Shown here one piece after another: positions 35,975 to 45,389 of a DNA stretch of 64,000 nt. Source of the DNA: Agrobacterium tumefaciens (GTDB taxonomy: Bacteria > Pseudomonadota > Alphaproteobacteria > Rhizobiales > Rhizobiaceae); the NCBI RefSeq assembly GCF_000834635.1, contig NZ_JXQV01000012.1, positions 1 to 64,000 of the forward strand, read 5' to 3'. The position numbers and the translations under genes were made by a program. The notes beneath the pieces are model-generated. The model was given only the letters and a program-made list of their open reading frames with translations, searched no databases and was not told where the DNA came from. The number at the start of each line of letters is the position of its first letter. Positions within the stretch are counted from its first letter, which is position 1.

Positions 35975-37891
35975 ATGTCTCACGCGTTGGATAAGGATAA
36001 CTCCGAAAAGCCGGAGGCGGATGATCGCCGCACGACGGGCTTTTTTGCAGCCATGCTGGGTTCTGTCGGCGTCGTCTATGGCGATATCGGCACCAGCCCG
36101 CTCTACGCTTTTCGTGAAGCCTTGAAGCCTATTTCGCACGATGGCGTCACCGAGGCTGAAGTGATCGGCCTAATTTCCTTGATGATCTGGGCGCTCACCA
36201 TCATCGTCACCATCAAATACATCTGTTTTCTGCTGCGTGCGGATAATGATGGCGAAGGCGGCACCCTGTCGCTCTTGGCTCTTTTGATGAAATCTGCCGG
36301 AAGCAAGCGCAGCGTGCTGATTATGCTCGGCCTCATCGGCGCCGCCCTTTTCATGGGTGACGCCATGATCACCCCGGCACTATCAGTGCTGTCGGCGGTT
36401 GAGGGTCTGAAGCTCGTCACCCCGCAAATGGATTCTTTCATCATCCCCATTTCGGTCGTCATTCTGGTCGGGCTTTTTGCCATCCAGTCGCATGGCACCG
36501 AAGTTGTCGCGAAGTTCTTCGGCCCCATCACCGCCGTCTGGTTCTTCGTCATGGGCTTCGTCGGCCTCATCCATATCTCGGATGATTACAATATTCTTTA
36601 TGCCTTCAACCCATGGCATGCCGTCGAGTTTCTGCTTGCGGAAGGCTTCTACGGTCTGGTCGTGCTGGGCGCTGTCTTCCTGACCATCACCGGTGCAGAG
36701 GCGCTTTATGCGGATCTGGGGCATTTCGGTCGCAGACCCATTCAATGGGCATGGTTCGTGCTTGTCTTTCCGGCTCTCACGTTGAACTATCTGGGGCAGG
36801 GCGCGCTTGTGCTGAAAGACCCCTCGGCCATGTCCAATCCGTTTTACCTGATGTTTCCGCAATGGGCCTTGCTTCCAGCGGTTATTCTGGCAACGGCGGC
36901 CACCATCATCGCCAGCCAGGCGGTTATAACGGGTGCCTTCTCGCTCGTTCGCCAGGCCATCCATCTGGGCTACCTTCCGCGGATGGAAATTCTGTTCACG
37001 TCTGAAACCAACACCGGGCAGATCTATTTGCCATCGGTCAACACCGTCTTGCTGTTTGGCGTCGTGGCACTGGTGCTGACATTCAAAAGCTCGGACGCTC
37101 TGGCCACGGCCTATGGTATTTCCGTTACCGGCGCGATGGTCGTCACCAGCCTGCTGTTCTTCCAGTTTACCCGCACGCACTGGAAGTGGTCGAAATCCCT
37201 GGCTCTTCTGGTGATTTTGCCGTTCATTTCGCTTGAGATGATCTTCCTGGGTGCAAACCTTCTAAAAATCCACGACGGCGGCTATGTTCCGGTGCTGATG
37301 GCCGTCGCCTTCGTCATTATCATGATGACATGGCAGCGCGGATCGAAGATTCTCTTCGCCAAGACACGCCGCACGGACGTTCCGTTGAAGGCTTTCGTCT
37401 CCTCAGTTGAAAAAGAGAGCGCCCACGGCCCGGTTCGCATCCCCGGCACCGCGATTTTCCTGACGGGTGACCCGGAGACAGCGCCTGCCGCACTGCTTCA
37501 CAACCTCAAGCACAACCACGTTCTGCACGACAAGAACGTGATCCTGACGATACGCACCGAAGACACGCCCCGCGTCCATCCTGATCGTCGATACACGATC
37601 ACCAAGGTCAGCGAACGCTTCGTCGTTGTCGAGCTTCACTTCGGCTTCATGGAAACGCAGAATGTGACGCAGGCCTTGGGATATCTGCGCCGCACCGGCT
37701 ACAAGTTCGATATCATGTCCACATCCTTCTATCTGGGCAGACGCAAACTGGTGCAAGACCCCAAGTCTGGCATGCCGGGATGGCAGAACCGGTTGTTCAT
37801 TGCCCTTGCTGAAACGTCGGCCGATCCGTCCGATTACTTCCGCTTGCCCGCCAACCGCGTTGTGGAACTTGGTTCTCACGTGGTCATCTGA
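35975..37891 (+). CDS. kup: Low-affinity potassium uptake protein Kup
   Basis: 638 residues, the normal size. A short charged N-terminus is followed by [22 protein letters not shown] (about 26-47), the strongest Kup signature, then about twelve membrane helices to about residue 455 and a hydrophilic C-terminal domain ([10 protein letters not shown]-like [32 protein letters not shown]). Kup co-transports K+ and H+ into the cytoplasm. It pairs here with corA in a cation-uptake unit. Confidence 0.97.
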   Translation: MSHALDKDNSEKPEADDRRTTGFFAAMLGSVGVVYGDIGTSPLYAFREALKPISHDGVTEAEVIGLISLMIWALTIIVTIKYICFLLRADNDGEGGTLSLLALLMKSAGSKRSVLIMLGLIGAALFMGDAMITPALSVLSAVEGLKLVTPQMDSFIIPISVVILVGLFAIQSHGTEVVAKFFGPITAVWFFVMGFVGLIHISDDYNILYAFNPWHAVEFLLAEGFYGLVVLGAVFLTITGAEALYADLGHFGRRPIQWAWFVLVFPALTLNYLGQGALVLKDPSAMSNPFYLMFPQWALLPAVILATAATIIASQAVITGAFSLVRQAIHLGYLPRMEILFTSETNTGQIYLPSVNTVLLFGVVALVLTFKSSDALATAYGISVTGAMVVTSLLFFQFTRTHWKWSKSLALLVILPFISLEMIFLGANLLKIHDGGYVPVLMAVAFVIIMMTWQRGSKILFAKTRRTDVPLKAFVSSVEKESAHGPVRIPGTAIFLTGDPETAPAALLHNLKHNHVLHDKNVILTIRTEDTPRVHPDRRYTITKVSERFVVVELHFGFMETQNVTQALGYLRRTGYKFDIMSTSFYLGRRKLVQDPKSGMPGWQNRLFIALAETSADPSDYFRLPANRVVELGSHVVI

Positions 37892-37918
37892 TCGCGTGTT
37901 GGCAGTGCCGATCTTCTC

Positions 37919-37953
37919 AAACGCCATCCTGCGAAAGCCGGGGGGCGTTTTTT
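37919..37953 (+). terminator. Rho-independent terminator of corA-kup
   Basis: AAACGCC (37919-37925) pairs with GGCGTTT (37944-37950) and is followed by further T residues (T6 in all); the loop is 18 bases, partly self-complementary. Confidence 0.7.
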
Positions 37954-38053
37954 GCATCCGACACGTTAACGTGAAGGTGTGCGACCCGCTGCTGTTAACC
38001 AAGCATCAAGGTTAATGAGAGATTATCCAGACCTGTAGCAGTGAGTTGCGTTC

Positions 38054-39241
38054 GTGTCTGGAGTGCTGGTTTTGCGTTCAAAAAAAGTATCGCGTCGCGG
38101 GTTCTTCCTCTCGTTCGAGACATGGACATCGCCCGTTGTTTTCGGTTTGGCCGCCTGGCTTGCCTTTCCCACCCTTGCCGCCCGTGCGGATCTCGCCTCT
38201 TTGCTGGCTGGCCTCGATGCCGGGGGAGAGCAGTGGCGCATGGTCCTCACCAGCTCTCCGGCAGGTTCCGTCCACAATGCGTCTCTTTCTTTTGCTCAGG
38301 CTGATCCCGCCTCCGTGCTGACCGGGGCTGGAATGATAACGCCGGATGGAAGCAAGGTTGCTTTCGTCACATCCAAGAGCGGCAAGGAAACGACGCCAGA
38401 TAGCGACCGCGTCAATCGCGCCGCCAAGAAGGGCCGCATCGTCTCGACTGAGATCATGCAGCCACCGAAGGAATTCACCGCAGGTTCCGTTTTGCGTCGC
38501 ACGAGCATGCTGGATATCGAACCTTTGAAGCGGAAGGATCGAACCGCTTTCGTGAAGCAGAAGAAGACCAAGGACATCGAATTGGCCTCCTTCTATTTCC
38601 GTCGGGATGAGAGCAAGGCCGAAAAGACCGTCTCGCCCATGCTGGCAGAGCTGATTACAAACCGAACACCCGATGTGCTGGCCACGGCCTATGCACCGGC
38701 AGAACCGGATTTCGCGCGCGAATCACCCTTCGACGCCATTCTGAAAAAGCCGGATGCCGGTCGTTTCATTCCCCAGATCGCAGCAGACGACCACGCCTGG
38801 GCAGCGCAACCGCTTCCAGCCGAGGCATTTTCCGCAGCCGAGCAGCAATGCCTTTCGTCGGGCATCTATTTTGAGGCGCGTGGCGAATCGGTCAAGGGTC
38901 AGGCTGCCGTGGCGCAGGTTATCCTCAACCGGGTGCGCAACCCAACCTATCCAAAATCGATCTGCGGCGTAGTCTATCAGAACAAGGATTGGCGCAATCG
39001 CTGCCAGTTTTCCTTCGCCTGTGACAATATCAAGGATCGTGTGAATTCCGAGCGCCACTGGAAAATGGCCCGCGAAGTGGCGCTGGCGACCACGGCAGGC
39101 AAGATTTGGCTGAAGGAAGTCGGCTCCGCAACGCATTATCACGCTGTCTACGTACGCCCCGCTTGGGGCAGAAGCATGAAAAAAGTAGGCAGAATCGGTC
39201 TGCACGTGTTCTACCGCACCTATGGCGGCGGCTGGAGCTGA
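38054..39241 (+). CDS. SleB-type cell wall hydrolase with Tat-like signal
   Basis: 395 residues from GTG 38054. The N-terminus has SRRGFFLS (residues 13-20), close to the twin-arginine motif, a hydrophobic core and an Ala-x-Ala site after residue 45, so export by Tat is plausible. The middle (about 50-265) is a Lys/Ala/Pro-rich segment without a known domain. The C-terminal Hydrolase_2/SleB domain (about 275-395) has CLSSGIYFEARGES, QAAVAQVILNRVRN, SICGVVYQ and THYHAVYVRPAW. SleB enzymes act as lytic transglycosylases or amidases on peptidoglycan; the Glu in YFEARGE is the presumed catalytic residue. Confidence 0.9.
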   Translation: MSGVLVLRSKKVSRRGFFLSFETWTSPVVFGLAAWLAFPTLAARADLASLLAGLDAGGEQWRMVLTSSPAGSVHNASLSFAQADPASVLTGAGMITPDGSKVAFVTSKSGKETTPDSDRVNRAAKKGRIVSTEIMQPPKEFTAGSVLRRTSMLDIEPLKRKDRTAFVKQKKTKDIELASFYFRRDESKAEKTVSPMLAELITNRTPDVLATAYAPAEPDFARESPFDAILKKPDAGRFIPQIAADDHAWAAQPLPAEAFSAAEQQCLSSGIYFEARGESVKGQAAVAQVILNRVRNPTYPKSICGVVYQNKDWRNRCQFSFACDNIKDRVNSERHWKMAREVALATTAGKIWLKEVGSATHYHAVYVRPAWGRSMKKVGRIGLHVFYRTYGGGWS

Positions 39242-39376
39242 TTTTTCGGGCTTTTCCGTGGGATAAACCTGCCAAAATGGCCAATTCTGTGCATCGGCGA
39301 GGCAATTAATCTGCCTGTATCGCTTAAGTCATTGCTTTCAATCACAATTTTGTATTCCGTCAAGCGCAGTCAGTGC

Positions 39377-39405
39377 CTTGACTAGCGAAGTCCCTAAAAC
39401 TATGT
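39377..39405 (+). promoter_or_regulatory. Rhizobial sigma70 promoter of the atp F0 operon
   Basis: CTTGAC (39377-39382), a 17-base spacer, and CTATGT (39400-39405). This matches the rhizobial housekeeping consensus CTTGAC-N17-CTATAT except at one position. It lies about 105 bases before atpI. Confidence 0.75.
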
Positions 39406-39510
39406 TGCGCGCGACTTCAGAGCGGGCTGGAACAGGCTTGATGCCCTGCCGTTTACAACTCCAATGAGTTCTGGCAATGCCGGAATGGAGAAAAAGGGTG
39501 GGATTTGGCA

Positions 39511-39876
39511 ATGACTGGCAACCGTAACGATAGTCTGGATGAGCGCCGCAGGCGCCTTGCCCATGAGCTGGCAAAGGTGAAGGCGGAAGACGACGCGCAG
39601 GGCCGGACGGAGCAGAACGCAGCAGAGACTCGGAAGGGTTTCGCCATGGCGATCAAGCTTTCCTCCGAGTTTATCTCTGCAATCGTTGTTGGCGCGATGC
39701 TGGGGTATCTACTGGATCATTTTGCTGGTACGTCGCCGTGGGGGATGATTGTTCTTCTTCTTCTCGGCTTCTGTGCAGGTGTTCTGAATGTTCTGCGTTC
39801 TGCGGGCGTTGTGGCGAAGCCACCGCTTCTCGAAGGTGGGCTCGGAAAAGACAAGAGTGGAACGCAGGGCGAGTAG
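39511..39876 (+). CDS. atpI: ATP synthase assembly protein AtpI/AtpZ family
   Basis: 121 residues from ATG 39511 (TTG 39505 is an alternative). A charged N-terminal coil (RRRRLAHELAKVKAEDDAQ) precedes two membrane helices (about 50-66 and 74-94: SAIVVGAMLGYLLDHFAG, GMIVLLLLGFCAGVLNVL). AtpI assists assembly of the c-ring in other bacteria and is the usual first gene of the F0 operon in alphaproteobacteria. Confidence 0.9.
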   Translation: MTGNRNDSLDERRRRLAHELAKVKAEDDAQGRTEQNAAETRKGFAMAIKLSSEFISAIVVGAMLGYLLDHFAGTSPWGMIVLLLLGFCAGVLNVLRSAGVVAKPPLLEGGLGKDKSGTQGE

Positions 39877-39941
39877 TCGCTTAACGTTCCATATAGAATT
39901 AAAGTGTCGTGTTTTGCGGCAAAAGATAAAGAGGGCATACG

Positions 39942-40691
39942 GTGGCAAACGATCCGACCCATCAGTTCATGGTAACGCCGATCATCCCGATTGAGATCGG
40001 TGGCGTCGATTTTTCGTTCACCAATGCGTCTCTGTTTATGGTCGCAACGGTCGCAGCCGCGTCTGGCTTCCTATATTTCGCAACGTCGAACCGTGGCTTG
40101 ATCCCAGGCCGCATGCAATCCGTTGCTGAAATGTCCTACGAATTCATCGCTTCGATGCTGCGCGAAGGCGCCGGCAAAAAGGGAATGGTGTTTTTCCCGT
40201 TTGTCTTTTCGCTTTTCATGTTTGTTCTGACGGCAAACCTGCTCGGTATGTTCCCGTACTTCTTCACGGTCACCAGCCAGATCATCGTTACCTTCGCTCT
40301 GTCCTGCCTCGTTATCGGTACGGTCGTCGTCTACGGTTTCTACAAGCATGGTCTGAGCTTCCTCGGCATTTTTGCGCCATCTGGCGTGCCTGCGGTGCTT
40401 TTGCCGCTTGTGTCGTCCATTGAAATCATTTCGTTCCTGTCGCGTCCGATCAGCCTTTCCGTTCGTCTTTTCGCGAACATGCTGGCAGGTCACATCACGC
40501 TGAAGGTTTTCTCGGGCTTCGTTGCCTCCATGGGTGCACTCGGTGCCCTAGGTATCGGTGGCGCAATTCTGCCCCTCATCATGACGGTCGCAATGACCGG
40601 TTTGGAATTTCTCGTCGCCTTCCTGCAGGCATACGTCTTCGCGGTACTGACTTGCATGTACCTGAACGACGCCGTGCATGGCGGTCACTGA
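39942..40691 (+). CDS. atpB: F0F1 ATP synthase subunit a
   Basis: 249 residues from GTG 39942. Subunit a forms the proton half-channels next to the c-ring. Five to six membrane helices are visible. The essential arginine is Arg175 in [15 protein letters not shown], and the last helix carries the [20 protein letters not shown] pattern. It lies 65 bases after atpI. Confidence 0.97.
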   Translation: MANDPTHQFMVTPIIPIEIGGVDFSFTNASLFMVATVAAASGFLYFATSNRGLIPGRMQSVAEMSYEFIASMLREGAGKKGMVFFPFVFSLFMFVLTANLLGMFPYFFTVTSQIIVTFALSCLVIGTVVVYGFYKHGLSFLGIFAPSGVPAVLLPLVSSIEIISFLSRPISLSVRLFANMLAGHITLKVFSGFVASMGALGALGIGGAILPLIMTVAMTGLEFLVAFLQAYVFAVLTCMYLNDAVHGGH

Positions 40692-40762
40692 GAAGTAAAG
40701 TCGCTGGCCCCGACAATCGGGTGTCAAAAATAGCCGCAAACAACCATTCTAAGGAGCTTAAC

Positions 40763-40990
40763 ATGGAAGCGGAAGCAGCAAAGTACATCGGCGCAGGTCT
40801 CGCATGCCTCGGCATGGCTGGTACGTCCCTCGCTCTCGGCCGTATCTTCGGCGATTTCTTGTCGGGCGCACTGCGCAACCCGTCTGCCGCTGACAGCCAG
40901 TTCGGCCGTCTGGTATTCGGCTTCGCCGTTACGGAAGCTCTGGGCATCTTCTCGTTGCTCGTAGCTCTCCTTCTCCTGTTCGCTGTCTAA
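40763..40990 (+). CDS. atpE: F0F1 ATP synthase subunit c
   Basis: 75 residues from ATG 40763 with AAGGAG at the right distance. The frame is open upstream but that part is not coding. It is the hairpin proteolipid of the rotor: two hydrophobic helices joined by the polar loop ALRNPSA, with the proton-carrying carboxylate Glu58 in AVTEALGIF. A 10-bp hairpin follows the stop. Confidence 0.97.
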   Translation: MEAEAAKYIGAGLACLGMAGTSLALGRIFGDFLSGALRNPSAADSQFGRLVFGFAVTEALGIFSLLVALLLLFAV

Positions 40991-41006
40991 TATCAGCATC
41001 AGGTTT

Positions 41007-41037
41007 GGATCACGGCTCGCAGCGCGTGCCGTGATCC
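41007..41037 (+). other. Stem-loop between atpE and atpF'
   Basis: GGATCACGGC (41007-41016) pairs perfectly with GCCGTGATCC (41028-41037), 11-base loop, no T-run. Such a hairpin after atpE could protect the c-subunit message or lower read-through, helping the high c-subunit stoichiometry. Confidence 0.6.
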
Positions 41038-41067
41038 TTCGCATTTGCACGACCCCTGGAGGTGAGT

Positions 41068-41706
41068 ATGTTCGTGACCGAGGCTTTTGCCCAGTCAGCA
41101 CCCGCGACAAGTGAAACGAATACGGGAGCGCCGGCTGTCGGTCAGACGGCTCCGGAAGCAACGCATACCGAGACAGGCGTGGCACACGATGCCGGTCATA
41201 CATCCGGTGTGTTTCCCCCATTCGATCAGTCCACCTACGCATCACAGCTTCTATGGCTGGCCATTACATTCGGCCTGTTCTATGTGCTGATGAAGAAGGT
41301 CATCGTGCCACGCGTCGGCGGAATTCTCGAAGACCGTCACGGCCGTATCGCACAGGACCTCGATGAAGCAGCCCGTTTGAAGGCTGAGGCAGATGCCGCC
41401 ATCGAAACCTACGAAAAAGAATTGAACGCGGCTCGCGCCAAGGCAGGCTCCATTGCAGCCGCTGCTCGCGAAGCAGCGAAGGTCAAGGCCGATGCAGATC
41501 GCGCCGCTATCGAGGCAGACCTTGCCAAGAAACTGGCGGCAGCCGAAGCACGGATCGAGACGATCAAGACCCAGGCTTTTGCTGATGTCGGCACAATCGC
41601 TGAGGAAACTGCGACCGCGATCGTTGATCAGCTGATCAACGTCAAGGTTTCGGATACGGATGCAAAGGCTGCTGTTGCTGCCGCATCTGTTGTGAAGGGA
41701 GCTTAA
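41068..41706 (+). CDS. atpF': F0F1 ATP synthase subunit b'
   Basis: 212 residues from ATG 41068, preceded by GGAGGTGAG; a GTG at 41062 would sit inside that ribosome site. An Ala/Thr-rich periplasmic N-terminus (about 1-48) precedes one membrane helix (about 57-77, [21 protein letters not shown]), then a long charged coiled coil rich in Ala, Glu and Lys to the C-terminus. The b and b' subunits form the heterodimeric stator stalk in alphaproteobacteria and phototrophs. Confidence 0.94.
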   Translation: MFVTEAFAQSAPATSETNTGAPAVGQTAPEATHTETGVAHDAGHTSGVFPPFDQSTYASQLLWLAITFGLFYVLMKKVIVPRVGGILEDRHGRIAQDLDEAARLKAEADAAIETYEKELNAARAKAGSIAAAAREAAKVKADADRAAIEADLAKKLAAAEARIETIKTQAFADVGTIAEETATAIVDQLINVKVSDTDAKAAVAAASVVKGA

Positions 41707-41707
41707 C

Positions 41708-42193
41708 ATGGCGTTTGATGCAACATTTTTCGCGCTTGTCGGTCTCGTTCTCTTCTTTGTTCTGATCGCGTACCTCAAGGTTCCCGGCATGTTGGCAAGC
41801 TCGCTCGATGAGCGCGCCGTCAACATCAAGGAAGAACTGGCGGAAGCCAAGCGCCTTCGTGAAGAAGCACAGCACCTGCTGGCGGAATATCAGCGCAAGC
41901 GCAAGGAAGCCGAAGCGGACGCCGCGAACATCATCGCAGCGGCTGAACGCGAAGCTGGAGCCCTGACGGCAGAAGCCAAGGTCAAGACCGAGGAATTCGT
42001 TGCGCGCCGAAACGCTTTGTCTGAGCAGAAGATCAAGCAGGCCGAAACGGACGCCATTGGTGCCGTTCGTGCCGCCGCTGTTGATCTAGCGATTGCCGCC
42101 AGCGAGAAGTTGATCGCTGAGAAGATGACATCAGCCGTGAAGACACAGCTCTTCAACACTGCTGTCAACGAAGCCAAGACGCGCCTCAACTGA
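41708..42193 (+). CDS. atpF: F0F1 ATP synthase subunit b
   Basis: 161 residues. A short N-terminal membrane helix (about 4-24, ATFFALVGLVLFFVLIAYLKV) is followed by a heptad-like coiled coil with ERAVNIKEELAEAKRLREEAQ and an Ala-rich second half. It starts 1 base after the atpF' stop. The operon ends here at a strong terminator; F1 genes are elsewhere, as usual in this class. Confidence 0.95.
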   Translation: MAFDATFFALVGLVLFFVLIAYLKVPGMLASSLDERAVNIKEELAEAKRLREEAQHLLAEYQRKRKEAEADAANIIAAAEREAGALTAEAKVKTEEFVARRNALSEQKIKQAETDAIGAVRAAAVDLAIAASEKLIAEKMTSAVKTQLFNTAVNEAKTRLN

Positions 42194-42603
42194 GGTATCA
42201 GCGAACGCAATTGCGTTTACGGTCAAGCATTCTGAAAACCGCCAAGCGATTGGCGGTTTTTTTGTTGCCCGGATATCGTATGCGCGTGAGTCTAGTGAAA
42301 CACTGCCTTGGATCAAGCGCTCAGCGATTTCTATCGCTCGGACAACGCTTTGCGGCGTAATTGGCGCGAGTCCTGCATGAGACCGGTTTCCGTCAATCGC
42401 ATGTAGCGTTGAGTTTCACTGGGTCGATGAAGCCTTTGCTTGGGATGAGATCACGCCCATTCGTGGCCGTCCCGTCGCGAACAAGCGGTTCGCCTCTCAA
42501 GGCAATGCCACCAGTGCCGAACGATGAGACTTGCAGGCCCTTATATGAATGAGGGTGAAGGACTTGGTTGGGCGTTAACCCGCCGAGCTCTCGCTGGATT
42601 CCT
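42194..42603. other. Intergenic region between atpF and rnhB
   Basis: 410 bases. They hold the atp terminator and, on the minus strand, an open stretch of about 70 codons (read from about 42620 down to 42405) with the internal sequence GTGGIALRGEPLVRDG. It has no start codon or ribosome site that I can support. It may be a decayed gene or chance. An inverted repeat with the rnhB 3' end is described separately. Confidence 0.4.
42235..42263 (+). terminator. Rho-independent terminator of the atp F0 operon
   Basis: An 11-bp perfect stem, AAAACCGCCAA (42235-42245) with TTGGCGGTTTT (42250-42260), a GCGA tetraloop and further T residues. Confidence 0.95.
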
Positions 42604-42619
42604 TCACTCCACCCTCATT
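42548..42619 (-). repeat. Inverted repeat overlapping the rnhB 3' end
   Basis: AATGAGGGTG plus AAGGA (42548-42562) is the inverse of TCCTT...CACCCTCATT (42600-42619), with a 5-base insertion in the right arm. The right arm covers the last codons of rnhB. On the minus strand it could fold into a long hairpin just after the rnhB stop. Confidence 0.5.
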
Positions 42620-43257
42620 GGGCGAAAGCTCATGCGGTGGAGAGGGCAGGGGCCGTTGGCCTCAATGGCGCGCAGATGTGTCGGCGTGCCATAGCCTGCG
42701 TGGGATTCAAAACCGTAGGCAGGATGCAGCAGGCCTGCTTTCTCCATCATTCGGTCACGCGTGACCTTTGCGACGATAGACGCCGCGGCGATCGACACGG
42801 AACGGCCATCCCCCTTAATCACAGCTTTTCCGAGACAGGGAATCCCCGGTGGAACGTCGCGGCCATCCGCAAGAACGAGAGCGGGCGTGGTTTGGAGCCC
42901 CAACACAGCGCGGCGCATGGCATCGAGGCTCGCACGCAAGATGTTCATGCGGTCGATGAGGACAGGTCCCGATGAGGCGATGGACACAATCGATGTTGCG
43001 AGGATCTGCTCAAACAACACCTCACGGCGAGCCTTGGAGAGCTTTTTCGAATCATTCAAACCGTCGGGGATATTGTCGGGATCGAGGATGACGGCGGCGG
43101 CGACGACAGGTCCGGCCAGCGGGCCGCGTCCGGCTTCATCCGTACCAGCAACCGGCCATTCACCGCGCTTCTTTGCCTCAAGTTCCAGGCTGAAATCCGG
43201 GCCTTTGTCGATCAAATCAAAGAGGGCAGGAGAATCGGATGCTGTGCGTTGTTTCAT
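42604..43257 (-). CDS. rnhB: Ribonuclease HII
   Basis: 217 residues from ATG 43257. RNase HII removes ribonucleotides and RNA primers from RNA-DNA hybrids. The catalytic carboxylates lie in [14 protein letters not shown] (about 36-49), and [12 protein letters not shown], the Asp in VLADGRD and [21 protein letters not shown] complete the pattern. An alternative ATG at 43353 has a good GGAGG 5 bases upstream and would add 32 residues with four Cys ([12 protein letters not shown]...); conservation argues for the shorter form, but the ribosome site makes the start uncertain. Confidence 0.93.
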   Translation of the reverse strand: MKQRTASDSPALFDLIDKGPDFSLELEAKKRGEWPVAGTDEAGRGPLAGPVVAAAVILDPDNIPDGLNDSKKLSKARREVLFEQILATSIVSIASSGPVLIDRMNILRASLDAMRRAVLGLQTTPALVLADGRDVPPGIPCLGKAVIKGDGRSVSIAAASIVAKVTRDRMMEKAGLLHPAYGFESHAGYGTPTHLRAIEANGPCPLHRMSFRPMRVE

Positions 43258-43508
43258 AGTGCGAAACTCGCACAGGCAACCGATCTCCTGCAAGCCCCCG
43301 GTCGCAGGGTGTGGACAGCAACCGACGGGGCGGAGGGGTGCTGTTTGAGGCATCATGACCTCCAGAACTCTTTCGGCGGAGTTGAAAGAGTAAAACCCTT
43401 GCGAGGCGGCAATTTACCGGGGGCACAACCCGCAGCGCAGGGCATAGACGCTGACGGGTATTCTTGAGCGATAGACCTGCTTGGTTTCCCTCTCAGGTCC
43501 AGCAATAA

Positions 43509-44666
43509 TCAGAGCAGGGAGAGCTGCACACCTGCTCCACCCGGCGCGATGAAGAGATCGTCACGGAGCTGGATGCCGCGCCGGATCAGGCCGAGCCTTT
43601 TGGTCGTCATCTCAAATCGCCGTCCAATCTGCCAGGCATAGGGACCGGCACCCTTCATCCGCTTGCCAAATTCGGCATCGTAATCCTTGCCGTCCCGCAT
43701 GGAGCGGACCAGCGACATGACGTGCTGATAGCGATGCGGATAGTTTCTCAGCAACCATTCACGAAACAGCGGGCTCACCTCCAGCGGTAGGCGCAGGAGA
43801 ACATAGGACGCTTCCGTTGCCCCGGCCGCCTTTCCAGCCTCCAGCACCCGTTCGATTTCATGGTCGTTCAGCGCAGGGATGACGGGCGCCATCATCACGG
43901 CCACAGGAATGCCAGCCTCCGTCAGCGTCTTGATCGCCTCCAGACGTTTGGCGGGTGTCGATGCGCGCGGCTCCATGCTGCGGGCAAGCTTGCGGTCGAG
44001 GGTGGTGACGGAAATGCCGACCTTCACAAGGCCCTTGGCGGCCATCGGTCCTAGAATGTCGATATCCCGGGTAATCAGCCCGGATTTGGTGACAATGGCA
44101 ACCGGATGCTCGGCTTTCGCTAGCACTTCGAGGATCTGGCGCATGATTCGCCATTCCCGCTCGATCGGCTGGTAAGGATCGGTATTGGTGCCGATGGCGA
44201 TGACCCTTGCCTTGTATCCAGGTTTGCCGAGCTCGCGTTCCAGAAGTTTCGCAGCGTCCGGCTTTGCAAACAGCTTTGCCTCGAAATCCAGCCCTGCCGA
44301 CAGCCCCATATAGCTGTGCGAAGGTCTTGCGAAACAGTAGATGCAGCCATGTTCACAACCCCTGTAGGGATTAATGGAGCGATCAAAGGGAATATCAGGC
44401 GAATCATTGCGCGTGATGATGGTACGTGGTTTTTCGACCTGAACTTCGGTGCGAAACTCCGGCAGTTCCTCGATGATCTGCCAGCCGTCATCTACGGCCT
44501 CGTGCTGCAAGGTCTCGAAACGTCCACCCGGATTAATACCAGCCCCACGTCCGCGCCGACGGTCGATCTCGATCCGTAGACCCGATGCGTCGGCCAGAGC
44601 ATTGGCAATATCTGGCGTATGGCCCGGCTGGAAAGCAGCCTGCCCCGAAAGCACATGTTGTCTCAT
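43509..44666 (-). CDS. PA0069 family radical SAM protein (SplB-like)
   Basis: 385 residues. The radical SAM cluster motif is CEHGCIYC (Cys104, Cys108, Cys111) within INPYRGCEHGCIYCFARPSHSY. GRGAGINPGGRFE near residue 40 and AIGTNTDPYQPIERE are typical of the PA0069 group. A good CAGGAG precedes ATG 44666. These enzymes are related to spore photoproduct lyase, but this organism does not form spores, so the substrate is unknown; a DNA or RNA lesion is only a guess. It follows on the same strand upstream of rnhB with a 251-base gap. Confidence 0.92.
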   Translation of the reverse strand: MRQHVLSGQAAFQPGHTPDIANALADASGLRIEIDRRRGRGAGINPGGRFETLQHEAVDDGWQIIEELPEFRTEVQVEKPRTIITRNDSPDIPFDRSINPYRGCEHGCIYCFARPSHSYMGLSAGLDFEAKLFAKPDAAKLLERELGKPGYKARVIAIGTNTDPYQPIEREWRIMRQILEVLAKAEHPVAIVTKSGLITRDIDILGPMAAKGLVKVGISVTTLDRKLARSMEPRASTPAKRLEAIKTLTEAGIPVAVMMAPVIPALNDHEIERVLEAGKAAGATEASYVLLRLPLEVSPLFREWLLRNYPHRYQHVMSLVRSMRDGKDYDAEFGKRMKGAGPYAWQIGRRFEMTTKRLGLIRRGIQLRDDLFIAPGGAGVQLSLL

Positions 44667-44850
44667 CTGGATACTCCTGACCGGGTGAACCGGCTTGGTG
44701 GATGACCTGATTCATAAAGCATGAATGAGAACAAGACAAGAACAAAATACCGAAAGACTCGATAGCAATTTGCTCTGCCTTGCGTTAAAAATTTTAATGA
44801 GGAAATCAGGTCGTGTTTCCGAAGCTGGGGATTACAAGCTTGCCTAAGAC

Positions 44851-45378
44851 ATGCTGACAGTGATTATGGAATGCCGGGATCAGGAGCCGGAACTTGCGCA
44901 TACCCTGTCCACGCTCGTTTCCGGTGCGGTGGAGGGGCTGGTGAGCGACGTGATCATCCTTGATCATGGCTCGACGGACGGCTCGTCTCGCGTGGCGGAG
45001 GCGGCAGGCTGCCGGTTTGAAACAGACTGGGAGATGGGCCAGATCATCGCGTCGGCGCGCGGTGAATGGATACTACTGATGGAACCGGGCGGCCGCCCAC
45101 AGAACGGCTGGATTGAGGACATCATGGAATATACGGCGCTGAACACGCGCCCTGCCAGATTTGCGCCATCCCGCCATTATCGTCCATCATTGCTATCACG
45201 CCTGACGCACCGGAGCCGCCCGCTGGAGTACGGCCTGCTGCTGAGGAAGGCGGATGCGGTGGCGCAATCCAGCGGAAGGCTGGGTCGCATCGGATTGGAT
45301 ATTTTCCTGAAGGGACAGAAGGCAAGGCGCCTCACCGCAGAACTCATTCCAGCCTGGGCTTTGCGCAAAAGCTCCTAG
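44851..45378 (+). CDS. Small family 2-type glycosyltransferase
   Basis: 175 residues. The start LTVIMECRDQEPELAHTLSTL and the block VIILDHGSTDGSSRVAEAAGCRF fit the nucleotide-binding half of GT-A family 2 enzymes; EWILLMEPGGRPQNGWIEDI follows where the acceptor part begins. The usual C-terminal acceptor domain is very short and no membrane helix is seen, so it may be minimal or truncated. No clear ribosome site precedes the ATG. It is convergent with moaB. Confidence 0.8.
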   Translation: MLTVIMECRDQEPELAHTLSTLVSGAVEGLVSDVIILDHGSTDGSSRVAEAAGCRFETDWEMGQIIASARGEWILLMEPGGRPQNGWIEDIMEYTALNTRPARFAPSRHYRPSLLSRLTHRSRPLEYGLLLRKADAVAQSSGRLGRIGLDIFLKGQKARRLTAELIPAWALRKSS

Positions 45379-45389
45379 AGATGTTTTGC

